Positions 10,628 through 20,718 of a stretch of 20,788 bases of DNA are shown piece by piece. Under the pieces are notes generated by a model. The model was not told the DNA's origin and did no database searches. It saw nothing but the letters and a program-made list of their open reading frames with translations. This DNA is from Elysia marginata (Eukaryota > Mollusca > Gastropoda > Plakobranchidae). The stretch spans positions 18,351 to 39,138 of the forward strand of contig BMAT01002244.1 of assembly GCA_019649035.1 (NCBI GenBank), given 5' to 3'. The translations under genes were made by a program, and so were the position numbers. Within the stretch, counting starts at the first letter, position 1; every line of letters starts with the position of its first letter.

Positions 10628-10870
10628 GCATGAACCTATTGGTCCTATCTACACCACACAATGGCTGCCACTGATATAAGCTAGCGAGACGGACAGTTTG
10701 GTTCTGTCAGCCATTCACATCCAAGCATTGACAACATTTCCCCCACCGAACGCCTTTCCCTTCTTTCTCACTGCAAGTGCACAGGTGGTCTGACCTCTGG
10801 AGTAAAGTCTTTAATATTGCAGAGCTAGACAACAAGGTGCGCTGAGGAAAGTGATCGGAGGCCTATAAAT
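10436..10870. other. GC-richer island with CT microsatellite
   Basis: Visibly less AT-rich than both flanks, built around a pyrimidine run. It shows no long open frame. It might be an old repeat copy or a regulatory region; neither is shown by the sequence. Confidence 0.35.
10592..10627. repeat. (CT)n microsatellite
   Basis: About 17 CT units with one interruption (TCGCT) near the left end. Confidence 0.95.
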
Positions 10871-10961
10871 TCTGGAAATATATGTAACATTCACTGATTG
10901 ACTTCACTTCAGTCTAAGCTCCAGGTCTGGTTGAATATAAAATCTAGCGCTGATCTACACA

Positions 10962-11165
10962 TTCTCATATGACAATATTCTCAAATGACTAGTGATATGA
11001 CAATATTCACTACACATGACTAATGATATGACAATATTTACTTATGACTAGTGATTTGACAATATTCACATATGACTAGTGATTTGACAATATTCACTTA
11101 TGACTAGTGATATGACAATATTCTCATACGACTAGTGATTTGACAATATTCACATGTATGACTCA
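10962..11165. repeat. 28-bp tandem repeat (minisatellite), about 7 copies
   Basis: The core GACAATATT recurs at 10971, 10999, 11030, 11058, 11086, 11114 and 11142, so the spacing is 28, 31, 28, 28, 28, 28. The rest of each unit is close to TATGACTAGTGAT(A/T)T. Each unit holds two six-base palindromes (ACTAGT and AATATT), the first within a near-palindrome. Confidence 0.95.
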
Positions 11166-14100
11166 TGTGGACTGGCTCAGAGATTTTCTTTTATTGGCAT
11201 TATTAGCTAATCAGAAATCAGTTCATGTCAGAATGTCTGGACAAAGAAATAGTGAAACATCTTAAAATGAAAACTGATGTGGCCAGTGATAGTTTAAAGT
11301 TAATACACGAGTCCAAATAACTTGAATACTTGTTTAATTCAAACTATACTTATATTGAGGATCTTTTTTTGTGTATTTTATTAAATATAAATGGTGGAAA
11401 TACAGATAATTCAAGGTTAAACTCAAGGTTGGTTAAAGCATTGGGTTTAAAATATCTGGACTGGAATCTTATGATGCGAAGCGTGGATCCTGAGAAAGAA
11501 TGATGAAAAAAGAACTACTGTTTTCTCGATTAATTATAGGCTGGTTAAAAACAACAAACCAGGCGTAAAGTGTATGAAAAACTTACCCTACAGGCTATGA
11601 AGTTTCATAAAAGGAGATTGATAAAATACGTTGTTTACATATTTTGTAAGAACATGACTTAAGAAACAAGAGAGCAGTTGAAAGGAATTTTTCTTAAACT
11701 TTTTGAGGAATAGTAATGAACTGTAACCAAAGTAGGCTTAAAGCTTAGAAAATAAGTCTGCCTCTTCACCCACTAACAAGAACATAACTTTTTAATTGAA
11801 GTGATTCTATAACCAATGATCAAGATCCAACTGAAATTTGCAACAATACAGACATATCATAATTATACTAGTTAAAATAAAGCCAATGGTATGTCGTTAA
11901 TGTGATAAGTGGACATAATACTTTAAATACTGAGTTGAAATAAGTTAATTTTTCTTCTTGTATATGCATCAAGATGAAGAAATGTTACTTTTTGCATCTC
12001 CTTATTACTTTATGCTTTGCAGTCCAACAGTAGCATATATGAGATGGTGTAAAGAACCAGCAGCTGCTTATTTTATTGCCATGGTCTTTGTTCAATTTTT
12101 GTGTGCCTTTGAGTGTGGTGTTTACTTTTTTCAATTTAATTTACAAATTTCCTCCAGCAATCAAGTTTATATTCTTTTTATTTGGTGTAAGACAAGTTAT
12201 ATCACTATGATTTAAATAGCATAATAGATCACTCTTTGTAAAATACTGTCAAGAACATATTTTTTTTCTTTTCTTTCTTCATTGGTAAAAACATCTGTGA
12301 TGATCAAAATTACAACATCCATGGTCAAGAATGTGGTGAGAAAAAAATATTAAATACCGTACACAACACATTTTCCTTATTTATCTTCACCCAGTTTACT
12401 ACATGATCAAAGATGTTGAAAAGTTGAGTTTTCAATTGTGTTTTCAAATATTCATTTTACCCGATCTACAGGTAATTTGCTTTCTTTTTCAATTGAAAAT
12501 TTTGATAACCATTCTGTCTCTGATGAAGTAGTTTGCTTAAGTTTTTGCCAATAAAAAAAATTTAATTTACCTGTTGTAACAAAATAAGTTTGCCTCAAGT
12601 AAATGTATTACACAATTTCTCCTTTTTTGGATAGAATTAGTTTGTATTCATTTTAGCTTAGTCCTAGACACAACATAAGGACTCGCAACTCCCTTTTCTT
12701 TGAGTCAATTCGTTAGTTTAGCCCAATATAGGTAAAAGAGATTTTACTTAGATGAAAATTTATCAAGGCAACCTATTTGCAGTCAAATGCATTAGACCTT
12801 GTTGAGTGAAAATTTCATTGTTGTTGTACTGGTGAGATTGATAAAGCCTGTGATCAAGTTGCTAAAATCTGTGGTAAATACATGTGTATAAATCTTCTGT
12901 TTGTTTTTCTTAGCAAAAAGTATTACAGGCATAAAAGCAATTCTGGTATATGTAATTTACAACAGTTATAAAAAATATCCCCCCCTACTGTAATTTATCA
13001 TAAGGATGAATTATTTACTAAATTATACCTTTGTAATCATAATTATCATTATTTATAATATTAGCATTATCATCATTATACATATTAGTACTATAGTATT
13101 ATTGTTTTTAGTATCATCATCATTGCTGTTTTACTTAAGTGTTTAAATAATAAGTTTTACATCTAACTAGTTATTGTAAGAGCATTGTATGCCGGTGTAA
13201 TGCATTGAAAATTGTAGTGAATTGTTTAGTAATTTTAGCAACAGTGGAGAATCTGAAGATGAACTTGCTTGAGATGAATTCTGTGTTAAAATAAAAACTT
13301 TTTACGATCCTGTGTTTCTTTTTAGGCCTACCTTTTTTTTTATTTATTAGGGTTTGTTGTATATAAAAGCAGAAAGTCATCTTTATCCCATTTTTTTAAA
13401 AATTTAATCTTGACTATCTCCTTGTATTTGGAAATATTTTATAACACACCATAGCACCAACGCTCCAGAGAGGCAATCAGTTTTTTTAACACTGTGAAGA
13501 AAAAAAAACAATGACATGTAAACTAAAAGCTTACCACATATTTTTTTAAATATATGTCAGGATAAAATTACAATGTATACAGCATTTGGCAGAAGAGGCT
13601 GTTCTTTAAATGTAGTCATGATTTTTGAAAAAAAAAATGTTTTCTTGAATTTCTTTTCAAATTCTCCAGAGTGGATAATAAAAACTATGCTTAAGATAGA
13701 ATTTTGACATTGTCTTCTGTAGATTATCTTAAGCTGACTTAACTGAAGTATTTTTGTTAGAGATGGGCAGGAAGATAATGTCTGTTTGCCTTTGTCTTTT
13801 ATACTGCTTTTACTTTCATCAAAATTTTCTAAATAGTATGTTGCTTACCAAAATGCACTGTGTCATACAATCTTGTCTTAAGAGATAAGAGTATAGACTG
13901 ATAAGGTGGAGATCCATAAAAAAACCCATAAAATTGTGAAGAACAATAACAGCCTGCAAATGTACGAAGTTCAATGATGGAACTGATGTTCATGACATGA
14001 AGTGTATTATGAACTTGTTGAATATTGTTGTGTTGAATCGTGGACTCTCACATTGAATAAGGTGTAGTCAATTTCTGGAGAATTTCTCTCTGGCAGGGCC

Positions 14101-14749
14101 AATTACATCCATTATTTAGCGTGTATTCATGTTCCATTTTTATAAGCAAGAATGTGATGATTTATCTGAAACAAGTTCTTAAATCAGCCCACATGGTTAA
14201 TAAGAATGAAATTAAAAGTTTTTGCGGAGTTCATATTGTCAAAGAAGAATAAAGTTTTTTTTTTAGTATGCAAACTGTAGAAGAGTATATATAGCAGTTT
14301 TGAATCAACAGATACAAGTTTAGTATTAATATCATATATACATGTCTTTAGACAATTTATTTGAGCTTATGACAAACGTTTTATTTTGTTCTTGAGCAGA
14401 TGGAAATCCTTCTTAAACATGAAATGATAACCGTCCAGGTCATTATTTACAGTATGCTACCGGTACCTTTTATGCTAAATTCAAATTTATTTCCTTATAA
14501 TTTAATTTTATAGTATTAAGCTTAATTCAAACTGTGTGATTAAATGATGATATTACTTTGCTTGCGCCACCTTCAAAAAGTTTGCTGTTTGCCCCATGCA
14601 ACTGATGAGCTAGTTTTATATTGCTAAATATACCAATATGCAGTCCAGACTGGATATTTTGAACTCTATGTGAACAAAGTTAAGTTTAAAACTTTCCACA
14701 TTCAGATTTATAAGTACATTTGATAAAAGATAAAAAAAGATCGGTAATG
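11166..14749. other. AT-rich intergenic sequence, no gene recognised
   Basis: No open frame with splice context or family resemblance. A degenerate ATT/ATC-rich low-complexity patch lies at about 13035-13125. An AATAAA near 13290 followed by TGTGTTTC could be a polyadenylation signal, but no coding exon leads to it. Confidence 0.5.
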
Positions 14750-14922
14750 CAGTGGAACCGCTCACTAAAGACCACCCCTCTTATGTGACTTTAAATTTGA
14801 GGACGTCCCTTTAAATGCTTATAGTAATTTAACCCCTGAACTAAGATCCCCCCCCCCCTCTTATAACTATAAGACCTGTTTTTACTGACATTTTTCAAGG
14901 TCTTTATTCAAGGGTTCCACTG
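14750..14922. mobile_element. Small non-autonomous DNA transposon (MITE), 173 bp
   Basis: Ends are inverted: CAGTGGAACC at the left and GGTTCCACTG at the right (exact), with further imperfect pairing inward through AAAGACC / GGTCTTT. The right flank is TA, the left is TG, so a TA target duplication is possible but not intact. It has no coding capacity, and it includes a run of ten or more C. The ends resemble pogo/Tigger-type Tc1-mariner elements (inference). Confidence 0.7.
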
Positions 14923-15575
14923 TATAAATTTAGTTTGAATTTTAAAAAGGGTTTGATTTATCCAGGTTCAAGCTGTATGGACTTGGGTTTAATTGTCTTG
15001 TTCTTTTAACTTTTAGTCGGTAGTAGATTTTAAAATTTTAATGTCTGCTGTCTCTTATTGTTTTGCAGACTTATACATGGCAAATGAACAAGAGCAGCTT
15101 AGCTATTAAAAAGTTTCTGTGGCAGCTAAAGACTCTCTCTAATGTTTTTCTAAACTAATTTAATTTCTTCATAGTTTACCACTTGCCTTTTCTTTTTCTT
15201 TTCTCCATTTCGTTCTTTTTTAACTTTAAAGCTATGTGGTTGGTGCAGCATTTATATTGATTTATTTTTTATACTTTTATACCAGTATATAGATCTGGTC
15301 TTCTTTACTACTTTGAACAGAAGGGATTGGAACCTTAACTATATCCTGAAGAACGTATCAGTAGGCCATGTGCATCTTACACATGAACCCTTATGTAATT
15401 ATGTATTACTCTACAACTGTTTTTCATCATCAATTTGTGTAACTTTATTTATTTAAACAAAAGCAATAGATGAACCTTTTTCAAATTAGTTGAAATTGCT
15501 TTATGTACACATATTTATATAAAGTTTAAAGAAAATATTCATTTTTTTATCGTCCAATGACATAATAAGGCCCAG
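14923..15575. other. Intergenic sequence with one weak exon-like segment
   Basis: At 15069 a strong acceptor (pyrimidine-rich, TTATTGTTTTGCAG) precedes a 29-codon open stretch starting TYTWQM. I could not connect it in phase to the kelch gene. The rest is AT-rich, with nothing recognised. Confidence 0.3.
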
Positions 15576-16249
15576 CCCAGTGTAGCTCTGTAGCTTCTGT
15601 ACTGTATCTGACCTAACTTGCACTGTGCAAATGAACGTATACGTTCTGTAGTGACCACGCAGCGTAGCTCTACTGTCAGCCTGCGCTCAGCCTGACCAAA
15701 AAACCCTGCTAGTCGCGTCAGACGCATTTTTGAGCGCTGACCAATAACACGTCTAGCAGGGCAAGCATGGCAGCTCTGCTTCGTGATCCATTTTACGGAA
15801 CATGGACCCAGTTAAATAAAAAACAGCAAAAAGTAATCAATTTTGTATTCTTAATGTTATAAACATTAATTTACCATAAATTGCCGATTTAATGCTTTTT
15901 AAAAATGCATACTAAATTTTCCAATCTAAGTGTTGACCTAAAATTTTGACAGTTTGTTTACATCAGTAGACCTGTGGTCTAGACAAGCCTATTGAGGCCT
16001 GTCTAGATCTAGAGCTAGTTTTGAGTATAGATTCGAAGTTAGAATGTCTCTATAAACCTAGACTTTAGATTAAAAAAATCAGTTAGATCTAGATTTGACG
16101 CATTCATTATAAAGATCAAGACAGGTCATACATGCTTACACAAAGCATAAAAACAATAACACAGACCTGTCAGTTACCCAACCCACTGTGTGGCTGTACC
16201 AAGCGAAACTCGTGCAAGCCCAGACACAGTCATACAGAGCTACACTAGG
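15576..16249. mobile_element. Inverted-repeat element, about 674 bp, possible MITE or foldback element
   Basis: CCCAGTGTAGCTCTGTA at the left (15576-15592) is repeated inverted at the right (16233-16249) with one mismatch, and weaker pairing continues inward (CTGTATCTG, CTTGCAC). Inside are a hairpin (CCCTGCTAG at 15704 with CTAGCAGGG at 15753) and the 14-bp palindrome GAACGTATACGTTC at 15633. The left third is GC-richer than the surroundings. I found no clear target-site duplication and no transposase, so the class is unknown. Confidence 0.5.
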
Positions 16250-16529
16250 ATGAACCTAAGTAAGGGGACATTTTGACCTATGGTTTTTGTATGTTTTTTT
16301 TTTTTTTGTCTATAAAGACCATAAACATACTATTGCTAAAGATAGATCCCAAAGTAAAAATTTAATGCAACCACTTACGTGGTAATGTTGCTTTTGAATT
16401 TGTTGTTACATTATAACAGTATATTAAAACATTTCAATAATTCAACACCTGAGGCTTTCTTTGGTTTCTTTTTTTTTAGTTTGTCTTATGTTTTAAATAT
16501 GCCATAGAGCAAGCAGTTGTATCAAAGTA
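16250..16529. other. AT-rich spacer, nothing recognised
   Basis: Contains a long T run at about 16296-16308 and no open frame of note. Confidence 0.5.
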
Positions 16530-17220
16530 CAGTGGAATCCGCAAGAAGTCAACTCTCGGTTAAAGTCAACACTTCGCAACGGTCCCGTTTTTTTCCTTCT
16601 TTTTTTTAAGTAACTTTATTTCGCATGAAGTCAACAGCTTCGGACCTATTTTCGCTTCAAGTCAACACCTCGTGGTCAAATTGAAAGATTGAGAGACCCC
16701 AGATGGGTCTTAGGAGAGACAAAGAGAAGTATCGGAGGTGAGTGGGTGTGTGGGCGCTCTTCGTTTCCAATCATGATTCAAGACACTGCGTGCAGCGCTT
16801 GCTCGCCTGCCTGGGCCCACTGGCCAGGCGAGGACTAGTGGGGGGAGAGGGGGGGCGCCAGTGCGACTGGACAGAGGACAGTGACAGGTCACTGATGGTT
16901 CTCCCAGTCCCACTCCTCCCCGCCTCGACAAACCAGGGCGAACACAGTGTTCATGTGCACACACCTACGCATTCCATCCCTGCGTCTACATCTAGGCTAA
17001 GCTAGCCTTCATCATTTCTCTGATTGCCTTCCAAGCACAGTCTACATGTGTGCTTTTTAGTGGTTACGCTGGGCTCGTTGAATTTATCTTGTAAAATCTT
17101 TGTAATATCTTACAAATTGCAATATGTTGTAACCCCCAATGAAAATGGATAAAGTCAACCTCACTTAAAGTCAACACTTTTTTTCGGTCCCGAGGTGTTG
17201 ACTCTATGCGGATTCCACTG
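16530..17220. mobile_element. Non-autonomous pogo/Tigger-like DNA transposon, 691 bp, with GC-rich interior
   Basis: Terminal inverted repeats start CAGTGGAATCCGCA and end TGCGGATTCCACTG, with pairing continuing into AGTCAAC on each side. TA lies directly outside both ends (16528-16529 and 17221-17222), fitting a TA target duplication. Both subterminal zones carry repeated AAGTCAACA-type motifs, and GGTCCCG occurs on both sides. The centre (about 16690-17000) is strikingly GC-rich and shows overlapping open frames on both strands with no recognisable transposase motif. The terminal pattern is typical of Tc1-mariner superfamily elements; the pogo/Tigger assignment is inference. Confidence 0.8.
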
Positions 17221-17404
17221 TATCACAGCTGACTATAATGTAAATGATTAATATTAAAGTTGTATTGAGTGGAAACCTCCGAATTTGAATTCTGATGAAT
17301 CTATTGGTGACATTTTGTGAATCAGAGGTAAATACATTGTTAAAAAGCTTATATAAAAGCCTTTAAAACATGAAATTTAGTAATTTGACTATGTACAGAA
17401 ATAT

Positions 17405-17700
17405 ACAAAGTCAAAGGTGAGCAGTGGTGAAATCAACAGGGCAGTTGACTGCTATCCGAGAGGTTCTGGGATTGATCTCCCGTCTGGGCAAAATTTTATT
17501 TGCTCCCCTGTGCCCACCCAGCACTTATTGGGTAGCCAGGTCTCTTAGGACTCAGCAAAAGTAACAACCGCAAGAAAATCAAAACTACCTCACTATGCTG
17601 TTTGCCTTCAAAAGTAACGACCCTGCTCCTTGTTCCCAAATGCTCATATCGAGTATGGGAAACTCTACTTTACCCTACTTCACTTTACGGAGTTATCATT
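17405..17700 (+). mobile_element. Degenerate tRNA-derived SINE
   Basis: The head has a tRNA-like layout: GCAGTGGTGAAATC (A-box region), GACTGCTATCCGAGAGG (anticodon region) and GGGATTGATCTCCC (diverged B box). The following body, with CCCACCCAGC and TTGGGTAGCCAGG, resembles the conserved middle of invertebrate tRNA-SINEs as I remember them. It is GC-richer than both flanks. Borders are approximate and no poly-A tail or target duplication was defined. Confidence 0.6.
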
Positions 17701-19286
17701 TATGAATAAGGTATTGGTAAGCGAAATTGAAAAAGTGCAGACTAAAAAGTCTATTCTAGATACCCTCAATTTCCAGCTCATCATGAATTAAGTAGATGGA
17801 TGAAATTCTGACAATCTTGCCTTAATTTTTAGAAAAAAAACAACAAAAAAATAGTGTTTACAAAAAGTTGAAAACATGAGTACTTTGATGTCACTTAAAA
17901 ACGTTTTTGCAAAGCCTTATTTGTTTATGTATAACATTTTTAATGAGAATTGCACAAATCAAGTATTTAGAATATCATAAATTTAATACATTAATATTAT
18001 AATAAATTAACCTTAATTTTGTGGTAAAAAAAATATTCAAGTCTCCAGGTTTACACAAATCATGTTCTGAATTCATGCAGGCCTACATATCAGTATTATT
18101 TTCTTTCCAAATACAAATACATTTGCACATAGCTTAGACACACTCAAATTTCAGTATAAGCTGCTTAACACCTGTGTAGTGGTCCCACAAAATGATTCTA
18201 AATGCAGAAATTTATGATATGGAGTTATACATATCACAGGAAAGGCCTTTATAAGCTGACTAAGATGGCAAAACATTAATATCTTAATTAGGTCTTGATT
18301 CATTGCACTTGAAAGATAAGGAATCCAAGTGGTCTAATTTAGCTTTCATATTGAACTTAATTAATTTGATTATGTGCAGGGTTATACAGAGTAAGGTCTG
18401 AGCCAAAAGGGCATTCACGTGTTCTAACAACCTTTAAAGAACATTTTAATATTTTTTTCAATGGTACCAAATGCAGATATGCAAAACATGAACTGCCAAA
18501 TAACGCAAAAAAACTTTTAGCAAACATTTGACCAAGTACTCAAAAAGGCCCATTTCCTTGAATCCACTAGCACCGTATGTAGACGTTTTATGGGAGCACT
18601 ACACGTTTTATAACCTCCATCGCATGAAAAGAACCTTTTTTACATCACAAGGTTTCTTCTTGTTTCAGGAAAGTTACTGCCATTCTATTTTAAAAATTTA
18701 GAAAGCTCTACATCTAAATGAGACTGATTTAAAAAATTAGTATATGTGTCACAACTGATGCCAACATAACCTAATTCAAAGTGCTTGCCTCTGACAAAAC
18801 TATAACACATTCTTATGATTACATGATAACTATTTTTTATAAGCTCTTGATTTAAAAACATTAAAATATAGTTTTCCCAAAAACTGTTAAAACATTCAAC
18901 TTATATTCGATTTTTTTAATGGAACAAGTACAAATTTATCATCTTATCCTATAATAAAGGGTACATGAATTCTTACAGTAGTGTCATCAATCATTCAGTA
19001 TTCCGTAAGAATTTGGCAAAGAAAATTTTGTTGTATGTCTATTTTTAAGTAGAAAATTGTATATTACTCTGCTGTGATCAAAAGCAGTTCAATTTTTGAA
19101 TCATAATCTAGGGTTTTGAAAAGCTTATATTTTTTAAAAAATAAAGGAAACTGGGACAAATGCCTACAGCTCTATTATTTTATACTATTACAATATAACA
19201 ATAGCAAAAAGAATAGCAAAGCTTAATTTTACACCCTTAAGAGAAAATTTATCTTTTCATCCTTTAGAAAATCTTGCATGTCTCAA
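17701..19286. other. AT-rich sequence, possibly 3'UTR of the minus-strand gene
   Basis: No coding exon was recognised on either strand. Part of it adjoining 19286 must be the 3'UTR of the RING-H2 gene, but I could not single out its polyadenylation signal on the minus strand. Confidence 0.4.
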
Positions 19287-19886
19287 TCAAATAAGTCTCA
19301 CTGGCCTCTGACCAGCACTTTTTTTCTTCATAGAGTTACAGATTGGGCAGTGAGTCTGTGATAAAAAGGAAAAAAAGATTCAAGTTATGAATGAGATAAA
19401 AGCAGAAAAACAAAAGCAAAAAAATCCAAATTTTTAAAACAAGTTTCTCACCTTTGTTTGAACAGTTCATATTGGTATGAATTTTCTGCTCCTATTATCA
19501 TTGAAATCCTCACTCTCAAAGCATGTTATACCAGTAATCATAACTAACAAGATTGGGATCTTACCAAAAAAAAATCAATGCTCAATTAATTTACTTGTGG
19601 TACAATACAATACAACTTTAGATGTAATTATTTTGAGCGTTAAAAAATATGAAGATATGAGATGAATTACTAAATTAGAAATGATTCTGCTACTTAAATA
19701 ATATTGCTGCAACCTCTAGCCATGGTGTAAAATGCAACTTTCTTCAGGTGAGAATTTTGTACAAACATGATTTTTTTTTACATTTTTAATTTTTTTTCTA
19801 AATACTTACAACATAGCTAGGTAGACAATCCTCATGAAATGCATGGCGGCAATGAAAGACAGTTATGTTGCTGGCATATCGTAAAT
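19287..19886 (-). CDS. VPS41-like RING-H2 protein, last two coding exons (C-terminus only)
   Basis: Two minus-strand exons, 19886-19810 and 19355-19287, join across an intron with GTAAGT and TTTTTATCACAG borders, phase 0. The peptide includes VFHCRHAFHEDCLP and then THCPICNSMKKK before a TGA at 19289-19287. C-x-H-x-x-H-x-x-C followed by C-x-x-C is the second half of a C3H2C3 RING-H2; the first C-x-x-C must lie in an upstream exon. The block VFHCRHxFHxxCLP is very close to the C-terminal RING of animal VPS41, a HOPS subunit in late endosome-lysosome tethering, where this RING also ends the protein (family knowledge from memory). The linker to the last Cys pair is shorter than in human VPS41 and the tail RPVRLI differs, so another Vps-type RING protein is possible. 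Too short for the ORF threshold usually used. Confidence 0.6.
19356..19809 (-). other. Intron of the VPS41-like gene (454 bp)
   Basis: On the minus strand it begins GTAAGT (19809 downward) and ends ATCACAG. It separates the His/Cys part of the RING from its last Cys pair. A plus-strand open frame here is chance. Confidence 0.65.
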
Positions 19887-20270
19887 CTGTTTGAGAAACA
19901 TAGTTGATTCAATATAATTTGACATTGACTTACAGTGAATTTTAAATAAAAATATAGGTCCCTATTTTTTTATTATAAAATAGTTGACTTTTCAAATCAA
20001 CAGTATTTTGACTTTTTCCTCATGTTTTTTTTCCTTGAATAACTACATTATAATTTAATCCTGCCTCTACAATTGTCAAATCAATGATACATTTAAGATT
20101 TGTGCCAATAACTTATATATACAAATTTTTATCTAAAGCATCACGTAACTGGACATTAATTAAAGCTGTAAAATTATTGTTGTTTCACAAAAATCACCCT
20201 GATAACACCCAGTTATATGTCTCACGGCCAGTCCAAGTGACTTGGGCATAGAAAATTTTAATCTGAGAAA
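19887..20270 (-). other. Intron of the VPS41-like gene (part)
   Basis: The acceptor on the minus strand reads TATGTTTCTCAAACAG, phase 1. I looked leftward on that strand for the exon with the missing C-x-x-C and found none before the window edge, so this intron probably extends through the transposon-like sequence to the right. Confidence 0.5.
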
Positions 20271-20564
20271 GAGCCCTTTAACATGTTCACTCCACTAAAG
20301 TCCTATCCCTAACCCGTTGTTACCGGCTCATGATTTCATTAAAATTATGCAAAGTGGTCTATTTCAAGGAAGATGTACGTTTTTGCGCAAGTCTGAACTG
20401 AGTGTTCAAAACTTCTTATCCACTTGTTTACACTATTTTAGCAGATTTTTTTTGCCATTTTGAAGCAAAAATAACAAAGTATTTTAATAAATTTCTCCCG
20501 ATGGAAGCTGATAGATTGGGCGAACACCCACCAAAGTACCTAATCTTCACTAGAAGTGCACAAA

Positions 20565-20699
20565 ATGACTGAAAACTGGGATAAAAATGATGGTTTAGTT
20601 AGTTTATTGGATGATATTGATTCTCTTTACCCAAGTTCTGAAAGCAGTGAGTCTAGTGAAACAGACAGTGATAGTAAAGACCTCCAGATCTATATATAA
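20565..20699 (+). pseudogene. Acidic 44-residue ORF, possible truncated transposase N-terminus
   Basis: ATG with A at -3 and open to TAA at 20697. It begins MTENWDKNDGLVSLLDDID, then has a Ser/Glu/Asp run (SSESSESSETDSDS). Acidic Ser-rich N-termini of this type are common in piggyBac-like transposases, but no catalytic region is visible, so the assignment is weak. The frame is lost just before the tRNA-like sequence, as if an insertion had interrupted it. It sits antisense inside the probable intron of the VPS41-like gene. It could equally be chance or an unknown small gene. Confidence 0.3.
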
Positions 20700-20718
20700 A
20701 GGTGTAGGAGCTTGTAGG

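Noticed and set aside
10962-11165. CRISPR-like array
   Set aside because: The 28-bp periodicity is continuous repeat with no unique spacers, and the window is eukaryotic.
11958-12215. 85-residue open frame with hydrophobic stretches
   Set aside because: Sits in AT-rich intergenic DNA where T-rich codons mimic membrane segments; no splice context, no repeat of a known family, no neighbours.
15539-15727. 62-residue minus-strand open frame
   Set aside because: It overlaps the inverted repeat and hairpin of the 15576-16249 element and has no recognisable motif.
16710-17005. Overlapping open frames on both strands (84 and 87 residues)
   Set aside because: They lie in the GC-rich centre of the 691-bp transposon, where stop codons are rare by composition. 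They overlap antisense and show no family motif.
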